Translations under genes and position numbers: made by a program
Assembly: GCA_001910725.1 (NCBI GenBank)
Contig: MJGA01000018.1
Coordinates: forward strand, 310,001 to 374,000
DNA length: 64,000 nt
Reading direction: 5' to 3'
Source of the DNA: Phanerodontia chrysosporium
Taxonomy: Eukaryota; Basidiomycota; Agaricomycetes; Polyporales; Phanerochaetaceae
The notes under the pieces: generated by a model
Told to the model about the DNA's origin: nothing
Seen by the model: only the letters and a program-made list of their open reading frames with translations
The model's database searches: none
Shown here: piece by piece, positions 43,177-54,391 of the stretch
Position numbering within the stretch: the stretch's first letter is position 1
Layout: every line of letters starts with the position of its first letter

Positions 43177-46100
43177 TTAAAGCGCTGCGCGCCGCTCGCG
43201 GTAGAACCGTCCCATCTCTCGCACCGCCTCGCCGAACGTTTCCGCCACAGCGACATTTCGCCCGATCCACTTTGGCAGCTTGTCGCGGATGCGCGGGGCC
43301 GCGTAGCGAGTGTCGAGCAGCACGAGCGACGCCCAGTCGCCACGGTGCCGGATCGCACGTCCTGCATCCTGTCAGCACCCATCACAGAGTTCGATTCCGG
43401 GGGTGGTAGCGCACCGATACTTTGGTTAACCGCGTTCATGCACATGTTCTCGTACAGTTCTGTGCCCGCGTCCTTCGCGCCTGTGCGCTTGCCGCCGCGC
43501 TGCTGCTGCACGCGGTTCACGTACGCCATGCGCTCGCGCAGCTCGGGCGACGCGAGGTTCGCAAACGGGAGCCCGACAATGACGACCGCCCGTGCCAAAT
43601 CGTCCGCGAAGTTCAGGCCCTCCGAGAGCTTCGCGCCGACGACGGCGAAGAGCAGTGCACCGCGTTTCTTCGCGCCGTCTGCTGGAGTGCCAGCCTGCAG
43701 AGTACGTTTCGTCCAGTGTCTGGACAGACATGAGAAAGAGGAGAGCGCGTACTGAGTGTATTTCAGCGGCATACTCGCGCAGGACGGTATCGACGTCCGC
43801 GCTCTCTTGCGGCTCAGTAAACACCTAACCAGCGGGATAAACGTCCGTGATTCAGCATAGAATGGAGCGCCAAACCTTTTTCTTGGACTGTAACCGCTGC
43901 AGGGCACCGCTCTTCTCCCACACGCCCATGACAGTGTGCAGGAAACCGTACGACGGCACGAATACAACCATCCCCGCAGGCACGACACTCGCAAAGTTGA
44001 ACAGCACCTGCCCAAGCTCCGCCAGCTGCGCGCATGGATCAGCTCGACGTCGACTCCGCTATCTCACAAGGACAAACGCACCAGCGCGTGGTCGTTCCGG
44101 CTCTCGAACTTGAACTGCATCGGGCTCCCGCGCGGGCCCTTCTTCACGACGAGCGTCTGCAGGCTCTGCGCGGGCACGATGTGTCCACAGGAGAACGTCG
44201 TCAGGCGCGCGGCTGGCACGGACGGGAAGAGTTGGCTTGTGACGTCGGAGATCTGTCTGGCCCGGTCAGTGGCGGTTCAGATGTGTGGATTGGTGGCGAC
44301 TCACGGGCGACATCGTGCCCCCGGCGAGGACGACTGCGCGTGCGGCCTGGACGACTTCCTCGAAGTACGTCGCAGGGTTCAGATGCTGGTACTTGATCTC
44401 GACCTGATCGCCTGCGAGCGAGAGCGTGACGCGGCCGTCTGGGCCACGGTCTTAGGTGTGATGCCTATTTTACTCCCCCATGAGAAGCACTCACCATCGC
44501 TTGCAGCTGTCAGCGCCACGATGAAGTTCTCTACGACGTGCAGCGGCGGCGTCGCAGCGTTCATCTTCGCGAGCTTTGCCAGCCTTTTCGGGTCTGCACC
44601 GGCATCGGTCAGCCCACGTTCGTCGATCGCGTGAAGACAGGAAGAAGAGAAAACCAACCCTGCCCCGCAGCCTTCTCCATCGCCTGCACGCAGTACCCAG
44701 ATATCTTCCGCGCGACCTTGCTCCCGCGCAGGTATTTCTCGATCTCAAGGAGGTTCACGCCCTCGACCTTGCGGCCGAGGCGCGTCATGAGCTCTCCCGA
44801 TGTCATAACATCTCCAGCCGGCTGCGCAGCGCTCTTTCCCGGGTCACCTGCCGCGCTGTTCTTGTTCGCCGCGTGTGTTGCTTTCCACTCCTCCGCAAAC
44901 TTCGACAGGGCTTCCAGCAGGGCGACCAACCGACGGAGATGCAGGCTGTGCTCCGTCGTGAGGCGCCCACGGAACTTGGCGAGGTAAATCGATAGTTGGT
45001 TTAGAGCAGTCGCAAGTGTGCGTGTCTGTAGCGTGACGGTAGACAATGCGAGGAGCGTCGAGACAAGGTCTATTAGGGCCGCCAATGAGTTGTAGCAAAT
45101 CAGGTAAAGGAAGATGAAGCGTACTGTGGGCCTCGTCTACGATAATAACTTGGTCTGTAAGGTCGATTCCAAGTGACTCGCGCGCGGTCTTTTGCAGGAG
45201 AAGGTTGTAAGGCAGGAGCACCAACTGAAGGCAGGTTCGGAGCAGGGCCAAAATTTCACACATGTGCACTCACTTGAGCTTGCGCAATAGCTCTTCGCGA
45301 GCCAAAGTATGGACATGTGCGAGACTCCTGACCGGTCTGTACGAGTGATTCGATGTCTTTCGGGGTGGCCTGACATGAATGAGCTCGGAAACACGCAGCG
45401 AAACATCACGTGCATACCAGGATCTGATCACGGAGGTCCAATATACGCGACTCATCGTCTGCAGGAGGCAAGTATGGACATCGTCTGTCTCCCTTCTCTG
45501 TACCAAGAATGAGTCCGCGGGAGAGGAAGAGTCCGTCAACCCAGGCGTACCGCTGAGTAGCTGTCTACACGCTTCGTCGAGGTCGGTGCTCTTCCCTTTG
45601 AGCTTCTCGTTCACGCACAGTTGCTTGCGCGACGCCAGAGACACGGTTCTGACATCCACCGAACGGTGTTCGTCCTCGTCATCTTCCTCCTCTAACGAAC
45701 GCTTCCCTGAAGTATGGTCCTTGGTGCTACATCTGGCATCAGGGTCGGGGGCGGCCACGGAGTGAAGTGACACAATGGACGACGGAGATAGGGAAATATT
45801 CAACTTGCGTAACTCGTGCAGCACTTGTGAGAGCTGGGAATGCGTGCGAGAGGTGTAATATATCTTGGTACAGGTCGGTTCGGCTTCAGTAGTCTTGGGA
45901 ATTGAACTAGACTTCGACTTCTCCAATCTGGGGGGAGCGAATGCATGGGTTCGGTAGGTATGGTGAAGTGAACATAATGGACATACTTCTGCATAAGAGC
46001 ACGAACAGCGGGCGAGATATTATCATTTTCATCTTGCGGAGACGAGCCGTCTACGTTGTCAGGTAGGAACGCAGAGTCTTCGAAGTCTATGCTTCCCAAG

Positions 46101-46690
46101 TTCTCCTTGTCTGTGTCTGCTTTCTGAGCCCACCCAATGTCAGAGCCGACTCAGGAGTAAGTAACAGACGCGGCGGGCGCACCAGTTTCTTGCGAACTCT
46201 TCCTCTTGCAGCCCGTCTTATAATCGCTTCACGCTTCCGCGCCTGAGCGAGGCGTTCTGCATATTCCATCTCCTCGGCCTCCAGTTGTTTCCGCTTGCGT
46301 TCCAACGTCTGTTCAAGGACCCAGTCCATGACTGTTGAGAGCCTGTCAGCTACCACACTCCAGATAAACCTCGATCACAGCACCTTGTTGCTCGTCGTGG
46401 GCCGAAATTCTGCCTTTCCGCGCTCTGTCCTGTTCATCGCGAAGCCAGGTCAATGACGCACACAGCAGACTCAGAGTCTTGCCCTGTGGACATGTACCAT
46501 ACACGATTTAGAGAAAACGCGTACAAGGCGTCTCAAAAGCAGTACACACCGTGCCTGTCGGGCTTTCTACGACAGTGACGCGTTTGTGCTCAATATTCTC
46601 GTACAGATGCTGCATGAGCCCGAGTTGAATGTCGTAGGGCGTGAATGGGAAGGCCGGGAATGTTGAAGGGGTAGGAAGGCTGAGAGACAT
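43177..46690 (-). CDS. CHL1: ATP-dependent DNA helicase Chl1/DDX11 (XPD/FANCJ family)
   Basis: 5'-3' iron-sulfur helicase for sister-chromatid cohesion and genome stability. Sixteen exons on the complement: 46550-46690, 46384-46483, 46183-46331, 45987-46123, 45551-45927, 45418-45497, 45274-45369, 45125-45224, 44659-45069, 44495-44593, 44305-44438, 44082-44252, 43876-44025, 43753-43824, 43415-43694, 43177-43361; 893 residues. Seen: Walker A ESPTGTGKTLSLLC across intron 1, TSRTHSQL, four Fe-S cysteines (QLCVN, EACRQ, RRCPYLP, RTCPYFG), DEAH box VDEAHN, VPSYGFLHTV, GAKLSEGLNFADDLAR and motif VI NQSIGRAIRHRGDWA. An Arg/Lys/Glu coiled coil lies between motifs I and Ia (ERKRKQLEAEEMEYAERL), a Chl1 feature. 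Nuclear. Confidence 0.92.
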
Positions 46691-46958
46691 TACGGTCTGC
46701 AGTACAAAAAACAAATACGCGTTTACAACAAGTTGTATGAGGAGAGGAGTGGCGAGAGCAGTGAAAGAAAGAGGTCGACACGCGCTCGACGCGCCACACG
46801 GGAAAATCACGTGACCACGCCGCGTTACTATAGACGCGCATCGCTGGCTTTCTCTCCACGACTTTTCGCACAAAATTAATGGTCTAAATTGGGTCGGGAT
46901 GTTCAACCAGCACCTTTCCAGATACCCCAAGCCGAGTCTGCACATCTCAAATGGTCTT

Positions 46959-49146
46959 TCACAACCTTGCTTTCGACAGGCCTCCCTTCTCAGCCTCCGC
47001 TTGAGCTTGGTCGCGAAGGGTCCGCCGCAGGATTTTCCCAGACGGACTACAGAAATATGTGAGGATTTACTCGACTAGATGCATAATAGGATGCTCACCT
47101 CTTTGGGATAGAATCGACGACGACGACGCCTGGTCAACGGACAGCGTCAGTTGTCGGTGGTGCACCTCCTGATGACCGTGCCAACTCACCGCCTCTGAGT
47201 CGCTTGTAATGCGCCACGCGCTCGCTCACCCACAACGCGACGGCCTTGGCAAACTCTGAATTGTCCATGGGGGTTGCGGCTGCGGACCGCACGACATACG
47301 CTCTGCATGCATATGATCAGGCCCCAGTCATCAATACCGGGTGACTGGTATGCATACCTCGGGAGCTCAGTCGCTTCAGCTTCAGACGTCACACCCACTA
47401 CTCCTGCGTCAATTATATCCGGATGCTCCAGAAGCACGCTCTCCAGCTCGGCAGGCGCAACTGTGCAGCATACAGCCATCAGCGCTGCATTTTACGCACA
47501 AAAACAAAGCGTACCTTGGAATCCCTGCAACGCACAGGCGTCAGCTTTATCCTGGCAAGAGCCATACATACCGCACCTTATACTTGATCAGCTCCTTCTT
47601 CCGGTCGATTACCGCAAAGTACCCTTCATCGTCGCGTAGGAGTACGTCGCCTGTCTTGAACCACCCGTCCGGAGTCTTCGCCGCCCGCGTCGCCTCCTCA
47701 TTGCGCAGGTAGCCCTTGAACATGCACGGTCCCCGAAGCCATAGTTCGCCTGGCACGCCTGGCCCCACATCTTTCCCGTCATCGTCCACGAGCCTTGCCT
47801 CGAGATGGGGCATGAGCACTCCGATCGTTCCCGCTTTGCGCAGCCAGTCCCTGAGGGGCTGGTAGAAGCCCATAGACTCAGTCAAGCCGTACCCTGCACG
47901 GAACGAATGAGATTTTGATGTGGGGAAGATGGAGAATTCGCACCTTGGATGATGCCCACGTCTGCGCCGAGGCTCTGCAGCCGATTCGACAGCGCCTTCA
48001 GTAGCGACATGCTCAGCGGAGCGGCACCGCTCATCATATATTCGAGCGACCGGATGTCGAAGTTCGATAATGCTGTCACAGGTCAGCAAGTAGCTTCTGA
48101 ACGATGGCACTGGCCCACCTACCAGGATGGTGCAACAACACGAGCAAGATCGGCGGCACAACGCAGACATGGGTCACCTTGTACCTCTCGACGTTCTCGC
48201 AGAACCGCGTTGGCTCAAATCCGGGCATGACCACGACCGGCACGCCGCGGAAGAACTCTGCGAGCTGCACCTGCACGATCCCTGCCGCCGCGTCTCAGCC
48301 AACGCTCGCACGGCCACCCCACCGCACGGCTCACCGAAGATATGATAGAACGGGACCATCCCGAGTGCTCGTGGCGCAGACGAGCGCAACGGTGGATAAC
48401 AGGCGCTATTCGACGTCAGGCCAGACACGATTCCGCGGTGGGTGCACTGTCCGCGATATATCATCAGCGCTGGTCAGGTACCTTGGAGTGGGAATAATCA
48501 CCTCGACACCCTTGGGCTTGCCAGTCGTACCGGACGAATAGCACAAGATCACAGTTTCATGCGCCTGCGCGCCCTTAAATTTCTCTTCCTCAGAGGTTCC
48601 CATTCCGAGCAAATCGGACATGCAAACGAAGTCAGTGGGGCCGTTCTGCTTGCTGCCTGGAAACCAGTCCATCGTGATGATCCTCCGCCGCGCCTCCGTC
48701 AAGTCCACGTCGAGAAGCGTGAACATCTCGAGCACACTCGGGATGAGGTCTGGGTGCACGATCGCCGCGGTGGCACGGCAGTCCGCCCACTGGTTCGCCA
48801 ACTCGCGCGGCGTCTGCGCGGGGCTCGCCAGCGCGAGGCAGAGCCCCGCCGCGATGCCCGCCATCATCGCGACCGGGAACGCGAGGCAGTTCGGCGCGAG
48901 GACGAGGACGACCGCGCCGCGGGCGAGGGGAACGCCGCCTATGCGCGCGAACGCGTGACGGAGCCCGTGCGCGAGCGCGAGGCTGAGCTCGCGCAGCTCG
49001 CCGCGCGTGACGACGGCGCCGGTCGGCGCATCGATGAACGCGGCGGCGTGTGGAGCGTACGCGTCGAAGCGCGTGCGGAAGAGGAACGTCCAGAGCGACT
49101 CGTCCGGGAACGGCTGCGCGGGCAGCGGCGAGGTGTAGACGGTCAT
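46959..49146 (-). CDS. AMP-dependent acyl-CoA / 4-coumarate-CoA-like ligase with PTS1
   Basis: Activates a carboxylic acid through an acyl-adenylate to its CoA thioester. Ten exons on the complement: 48502-49146, 48335-48446, 48123-48281, 47944-48072, 47577-47893, 47515-47524, 47358-47460, 47190-47302, 47099-47129, 46959-47046, 568 residues. Seen: P-loop SSGTTGKPKG, GYGLTES, PGELWLRGPCMFKGYLR, WFKTGDVLLRDDEGYF, VIDRKKELIKYKGFQVAPAE and the catalytic PSGKILRR. A 10-base microexon (47515-47524) encodes GFQ. C-terminus is ARL, a PTS1-type tripeptide, suggesting peroxisomes. Known: 4CL-like enzymes in fungi act on fatty acids, aromatic acids or in secondary metabolism; substrate cannot be assigned here. 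A TATATA lies 70 bases upstream of the ATG. Confidence 0.9.
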
Positions 49147-50176
49147 GGCGGTGGCGCACGGTTCGCGGGCGCGGTTGGGCAGGGCAGGGTGCGCTGGATC
49201 GCCGGACCCTGAGGTATATATCCCCTGCGGCGCCCCCGTGCGAAGCTCGGGCGAGGCACACTGGCATAATGCCGCACGTGAAGGACGTAAACCCTTCGCG
49301 AAGCGTGGGCTAGCCCGTTTGGTCAGTGTTGTTCTCACTGGCTCGGCCCTGGTGATGTCCCCGGCGTGTCGGCGGCCAGGCGACCCCGAATGGAAGGTGT
49401 GCAAGATGGGACTACGCGACCCGCCTCAGTTAGGCATAGGTGGTGTCAGCCGCTCATCTTGCCTACCTACATGGGGCGCTGACCTTTGTGGCTCATGCAT
49501 CAGCGTAGATATTGAACACCAGCGATCCCAACTTCGAACCGCGCGAACGGCGTACACTAGGCATTATTGCGACACGTATGCATCACCGATAGCCTAGTTT
49601 CTTTCCCAACCCTGAGTTTGTCGAGGCACAGGACATGATGTCTCTGGTTTTGGTCTTGTGTATGTTCAGCGACATCCGAAGCGTCACTCGCGTGGCGCCA
49701 CAACGCGCTTGCGCTTGTCTCGCCAGGTCCATGCACCAGCCGATCAGCTGTTCCCACGCCTCTCGTAAGCGGCGCCGAGGCCTTACGTGCTCCATCGCGC
49801 GACGGCGACAGCCTCGACGTTCACCGCGCAGAGCCCCGAGATCAACGCAAACTTACAGACAGTCGGGATCCCCTGCGCTGAGGAGCCGGCGGCAGCCTCA
49901 TCCTGCCCAACGATCGCCAGATTTGCCTCGTTTCCGCGACGACCAGCCTCGCTTCGCTTCGCGTACAGGAGCAAGGAGGCGATCTAGAATGGAGGGCCCC
50001 GCACGCGATAATCGATGTCGCACATCCGCAAGGCCTTGCTGCAGCGGCACAGCCCGCGGGGAGAGGCTGGCGGAGTGCCCCGGTCGCCCATATAGCAGCG
50101 GGCCCCCGCCCCCACCACGACCAGACGCACGCCACATAACAACAAGCACACGGACATATCAAGCAACCTCAAGACA
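49147..50176. other. divergent intergenic region with promoter elements
   Basis: 1.03 kb between divergent genes. TATATA at 49215-49220 serves the ligase and TATAG at 50091-50095 the 50177 gene. A 340-codon plus-strand frame (49635-50654) covers most of it but is basic low-complexity and continues in another frame over the next gene, so I do not accept it. Confidence 0.5.
49215..49220 (-). promoter_or_regulatory. TATA box of the acyl-CoA ligase gene
   Basis: TATATA, about 70 bases upstream of the start at 49146 on the complement. Confidence 0.55.
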
Positions 50177-51070
50177 ATGCCTCAAGACGGCAACGCCCTG
50201 CGCCTGCGCCGCCGCCCGGGCCCCCGCGCGAGCTGGCCGGCCGCAGGTATATCAGACGCACTGCGCAGCCTGCCGCTGCCCCTCTCGTTCTCGCAAGGCA
50301 AGCCCTGCCCACCCATGTCTGCGCCCCGCCGCCACACTCACGCTGACCGCGCGCCAGCCGGCACGCACTTCTCGTCGTCCGCGTCAGCCTCCGCGTCCTC
50401 AGAGGCGTCGTGGTCCGCGAGCGAGTGCACGGACCAGTCGTCCGACAGCGAAAGCGTGGCGCACTCGCGCGAGAGTTCGCTCGCAGACGATGAGGGCGAA
50501 TCGTACGTCCTGTCAGCCGATGGCGATGCTTCGCCCCCGCACTCGCCGCATGGCCGCCGCACGCCCGAGTTCGCCCTGCCGGAGTTGCCTCTGCGCTCTT
50601 TCAAGGCACGCCCGCCTAGCCACCGCAAACGACCCAGCCAAATTCACGTCATGACCGGCCTCGTCGTAAGCACCCTAAATATGACGCCATGCATCTGGAG
50701 GCTGACAGAATTGTGGTTCTGCTAGCCAGCCAAAGATAACAAAGCAGCTGGTACATCCAACGTGACCAAACCGACAGAGGATACCAGCTCCCCGATTTCG
50801 CCCACCACCGACTGGGACAACTTCGTCGAGTTGTTCAAGAGCGCGAGAACATCACTGGGACCTACTGATGCGATATCCGTGGCACTCAGCTCTCCGTCAA
50901 GGCGACCTGTCAAGGCGACTCATTCACGTAAGAGCTCGCGTGCGACCACCAGCACGCAGGATGACTCGGATTCATCTGTCGACGAAGACAGAGAGCGAGA
51001 GGAGACGCTCCGCAAGGCTGAGGAGTATTTCTTCAGCGGTCGTTCCTCTCATGAGGGCGTCGTCCCGTAA
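50177..51070 (+). CDS. uncharacterised Ser/Asp/Glu-rich disordered protein
   Basis: Exons 50177-50665 and 50726-51070, intron 50666-50725 (60 bases), 277 residues. Seen: Arg-rich N-terminus RLRRRPGPRASW, Ser-rich stretch SSSASASASSEASWSASEC, acidic and Pro patches, and a C-terminal helix WDNFVELFKSARTSLGPTDA followed by DEDREREETLRKAEEYFFSGR. No membrane segment or recognised domain. CATATAG lies 86 bases upstream of the ATG. Function unknown; the conserved-looking FVELFKSAR and ETLRKAEEYFF helices are the best handles for a homologue search. Confidence 0.65.
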
Positions 51071-51458
51071 CGATGTAGCACTGGTGCACGTGAAACCACA
51101 AGGACAACTGTAGCCAATAGGAAGGTAGCATATATAATATATTTCGAAGCGAAGGCCATGGTCATATGATGATGATCAAGTTAACAACAGGACGTCCCCA
51201 AGTGTGATTAGAGGTAAAGATTCCACGAGGGTAGAGTAGGTTTCAGCGAATGCCTATCGAAGATTCCCGTCCCGTAAGCAGCGAGGATGAACTCTATTAC
51301 TCCAAGACTGCTTACAATAGGCCTCTACTAGTGTCTCTACAATCCCGCCCTCCCCCTTTCCTCCCAGCATTGAGGATATTCTTGACGCGGCACAGCGGCC
51401 TGTGAGGGTGATCAGCTGTGGAGGGTCGAGAATGAAGGTGCAGGCGTACCGAGTTATA
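51071..51458. other. intergenic region between the 50177 gene and repeat copy D
   Basis: 388 bases, AT-rich near 51130-51145 (ATATATAATATATT). No supported gene. Confidence 0.4.
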
Positions 51459-51994
51459 GGACCATGCAAGCTGATGGACACCGACAGGCCTGTGCGGGAA
51501 CCCCGCCGACTACTGCAACCAGGATCGACTCGGCAAAGCCGAGGTTCCCAGAAGGGTCGTCGGAAGGGCTAGCGATACCTGCCAGCCGCGCACAGCTCCA
51601 GCTGTCAATGCCCGGTCCGAGATCGTCGCTTCTCTGAGCGGTGAGTTACGGTAATGATGCATTGCTCGACGCCCGATGAGCAGAGGTCATCGTCGCGGAG
51701 TCGCTGCTGCAGGAGAGAGCTCGGTTAGGTCGACGACGCTGAGAGATGGCGTGCGAGACTCACCGAGAGCGTCGCGCATTGTCGCTGGTCCGGTGCCACC
51801 GACAGGCCTGCATGGGAACCCCGTCGACAACAGCGGCCAGGCTCGACTCGGCAGTGCCGAGGTTTCCGACCGCGTCGTCGACGAGGCTAGCGGTACCTGC
51901 CAGCCACATGCAGCTCCTGCTGCCGGTGCCCGGCCCTCGTGGTATGTCGTGGTAGTGGTAGCGGTGTTTGTTGTCGTCGACGGCCTTGCTCCAT
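51459..51994 (-). pseudogene. repeat ORF2, copy D, nonsense and truncated
   Basis: ATG at 51994, exons 51897-51994 and 51764-51807 splice as in the other copies, but exon 3 (51579-51706) reads GCGACTCCGCGACGATGA, with a stop where the others read CGACGAACT. The fourth exon region ends at the copy boundary, so the last exon is missing. Confidence 0.7.
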
Positions 51995-52244
51995 GATGAG
52001 AGAGTAAAGAAGTGGTGAGGAGCGAGGGTGGTTGTGGCGGTCGAGGGAAGAGGTTGATGGGATGGAAGGGCGAGGGGGGCGGGCTATTTATGCGTTTCTG
52101 GAGGGAGGCTGGCAAGGCGTCACGTTATCCACTTGTTGACAGGAATCCGGCCGGCGAGGACACCGAGAGAGGGGTTCCTCGGACCCTCGGGATGGTGTGT
52201 TAGGGGAGCAGTTCTTCAGCATCTTCCGTCCGTTCGACCTCAGG

Positions 52245-52489
52245 TTACCTTTGCGACAACATGAGTACCGCTTTCTTCTGATTTTTGGCTACTCGCAGGT
52301 CATCTCGGGTCAAAATAACAAGAACACAGATGATTTGCAATACCTCGCTGCCTCCGTTGGCGGATGGCCCGGCGCCGGAGGGCGTCGAAGAGCTCGCGAA
52401 GCATCGGCCTCCTCGTCCCAAACCAGAACACCTTCCAAATCCGGACATCGTGAGATTAGACGCCTGGAGGTTGACCACGAACCACGACG
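52245..52489 (-). pseudogene. repeat ORF1, copy D, 3' fragment
   Basis: Frame with WFVVNLQASNLTMSGFGRC, then FASSSTPSGAGPSANGGSEV, ending KKAVLMLSQR at the stop 52245. The N-terminal half is absent. Frame and stop agree with copies A and B. Confidence 0.5.
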
Positions 52490-52716
52490 TCCCCGAGCTT
52501 GGTCGTGGGCAGTTCAAGAGTTAAAGCATGTCCCGCGCCTCATGCATGGGTATCATGACTCTGCCTTGATGCTTTACTCGAGCCGAAGGTGCCAAGCTCA
52601 TGTAGTACAGCCGAACAGTGCTGCTGAAGAGTGTCTGTCGCGACTTGGGTACGCCTTCCTCGGAGCCGTGGATAGGATATTAAGGATGTCTATACAAGTA
52701 TGAGCCGCTATGACAC

Positions 52717-54012
52717 TTAGAACCACTTGCCACCCATGAGCTTCCACAACCGGTCGCGGACCGTGTTCTTCATCTCCTCCTCCTTCGCAGCCTTCTCCTC
52801 CTGCTCCAACTTGATCTGCTCCTTGGCCTTGGGCGTGAGCGGCATGAGCTCTGCTGGCAGAGGCTTCTGAGCATTTTGGCGGGCAAGTGCGAGCAGCCGC
52901 TCGCGCCGCTTCGATATGCGGGGCTGTACCGGCTGTGCAGGCGTGGGCTCCGGCTCGGGTTCAGGTTCAGGTGCGGGCTCAGGCTCCGCCTCCGCCGCGG
53001 GAGCAACCTCGACAACTGGTGTCGCCTCAACAACAGGCTTCTCGGAGGCCTCAGCTGCGGCTTTGGCAGCAGCCGCCGCCTTACGGGCTTCTTCGCGCTC
53101 CCGCCGCTCGGCCTCAATGGTGGGCGCCCACTGACTGATAATAGCGTCCATGTGCTTGCGCACAAAGACGGGCTCCGGGGGCGGCGGAGGGTTAAAGACC
53201 GCATCCTCTTCCGACTGAGGCTGTGGCGGCGGCGGCGGTTGGTAGAAGCCTCCCCACTCAGCGAAAGCCTTGTGCACGATGTTTTTCTTGAATCCGGTGA
53301 GCGTGAACGTCACTTCTGGTTGCGGCAGCCTCGTTGCTGAGAGAAATGAGACGCGCATACAAGAAGATGCAATGTGTGCACGCACCACTGCGCTCAATCC
53401 AGACAGCAATAGTGCGCGTCGTCGGTTTTTCCTCGCCACTGTCGGACTCGGCCGCAGTTTCGGCTGCCATCTGAGCGGGAATGCTGACCTCCGGCTGAAC
53501 CTCGTGTTCGACCTTGCTTTCAGGGCTAAGAAGATCGCCAATGTCTTGCAGACCATTGCCACCTGGAGGTGCACGCTCGAAAATAGGGATCTCGAGCTGT
53601 ATTTGCAGGCGACCAAGCGGAATCATTTCCAACGAATCCTCGTCCTCCAACTCGGCGAAGAAGAATGGTTGGTACATGTCCTTGACTTCTTGATCCTACA
53701 GTATGCTGAGTCTCCAAAGCGGCGTATTAGGGCACACACACGCACCCTCAGGAATTGGTACCACCGGAGCCTTCCGTACCTCCGTTCAAGTCCTCGCACA
53801 ATCGCGTATGCCTCCGGAGTGGAAGTGATGCCATTCCATGGGCGAACGTACAGCACCTTCTTCTTCTTAGCCGCAAGTCTGTGAGCGGCAGCGGGGTCCT
53901 CCGATGCAGTAGCCTTGCTCGACCACATCCCTTCAACGTCTGTGGACATAGTCCTCCGCGTGCCACGGAGCAGAGCGTTCCTGCCGGCGGACCGGGCGGC
54001 CTGAGACAGCAT
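52717..54012 (-). CDS. probable mitochondrial protein, function unknown
   Basis: Three exons on the complement: 53746-54012, 53386-53695, 52717-53336, 398 residues, introns 50 and 49 bases. Seen: Arg-rich, acid-free N-terminus MLSQAARSAGRNALLRGTRR, a good matrix-targeting presequence; then YVRPWNGITSTPEAYAIVRG, ERRYGRLRWYQFLRDQEVKD, MYQPFFFAELEDEDSLEMIP, and after the last intron VTFTLTGFKKNIVHKAFAEW. The C-terminal half is low-complexity (Ala/Glu helix, an EPEPAPEPEPEPEPTP repeat) and ends KLMGGKWF. Known to me: no clear family. Inferred: mitochondrial matrix or inner membrane; a translation or ribosome-associated role is possible but unproven. Divergent from GCN1. Confidence 0.72.
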
Positions 54013-54391
54013 TTTAGGCGGGTAGTCCGCGAGGACGGGCTATGCGACCGTGTCCGGTGGGCCTGTGGGCGATGGGATGCGCAACACGCGCAGAGTGCAC
54101 ACCGGGATCGGGATGAGGGGGAAAGAGCAAAAGGCGCGCTGTGTCCATTTCGGGATGCCCGACATATCTTGTTGTCACGTGCCCACCGAGCCAATCTGGA
54201 GGGCGCTGTATCAAATCAGGCAATGATGCGCCATGGGCGTCTCCCGAAATCTGGATTTCACGCAGTCCTCGTCTGCGTATGCAGGACCTCTCCTCCTCCT
54301 CCTCTTCCTCCGCTCTGTACCGTCCCATTCGCTCAAGCTGTCTCCGTCAAAATTAGCGAAGCTTGTCTCTAAAGACTCCGCTTCCCGTGCG
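54013..54391. promoter_or_regulatory. bidirectional promoter region
   Basis: 379 bases between the mitochondrial protein (complement) and GCN1 (plus). An in-frame ATG at 54233 could start GCN1 53 codons earlier. A CT-rich block lies near 54280-54320. No TATA box. Confidence 0.45.

Larger units (their letters stand above)
51459..52489 (-). repeat. dispersed gene-bearing repeat, copy D (inverted, truncated)
   Basis: Read on the complement it runs from the block GACCACGAACCACGACG to GGACCATGCAAGCTGATGG, so it is cut at both ends relative to A, B and C. It lacks the first part of ORF1 and everything after ORF2 exon 4. The TATA-like box and both 89-base introns are kept. Confidence 0.85.

Noticed and set aside
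49635..50654. Plus-strand frame of 339 codons
   Set aside because: Arg/Pro-rich, runs across the promoter and, in another frame, over the 50177 gene, which has an ATG, a TATA-like box and a phase-closed intron.
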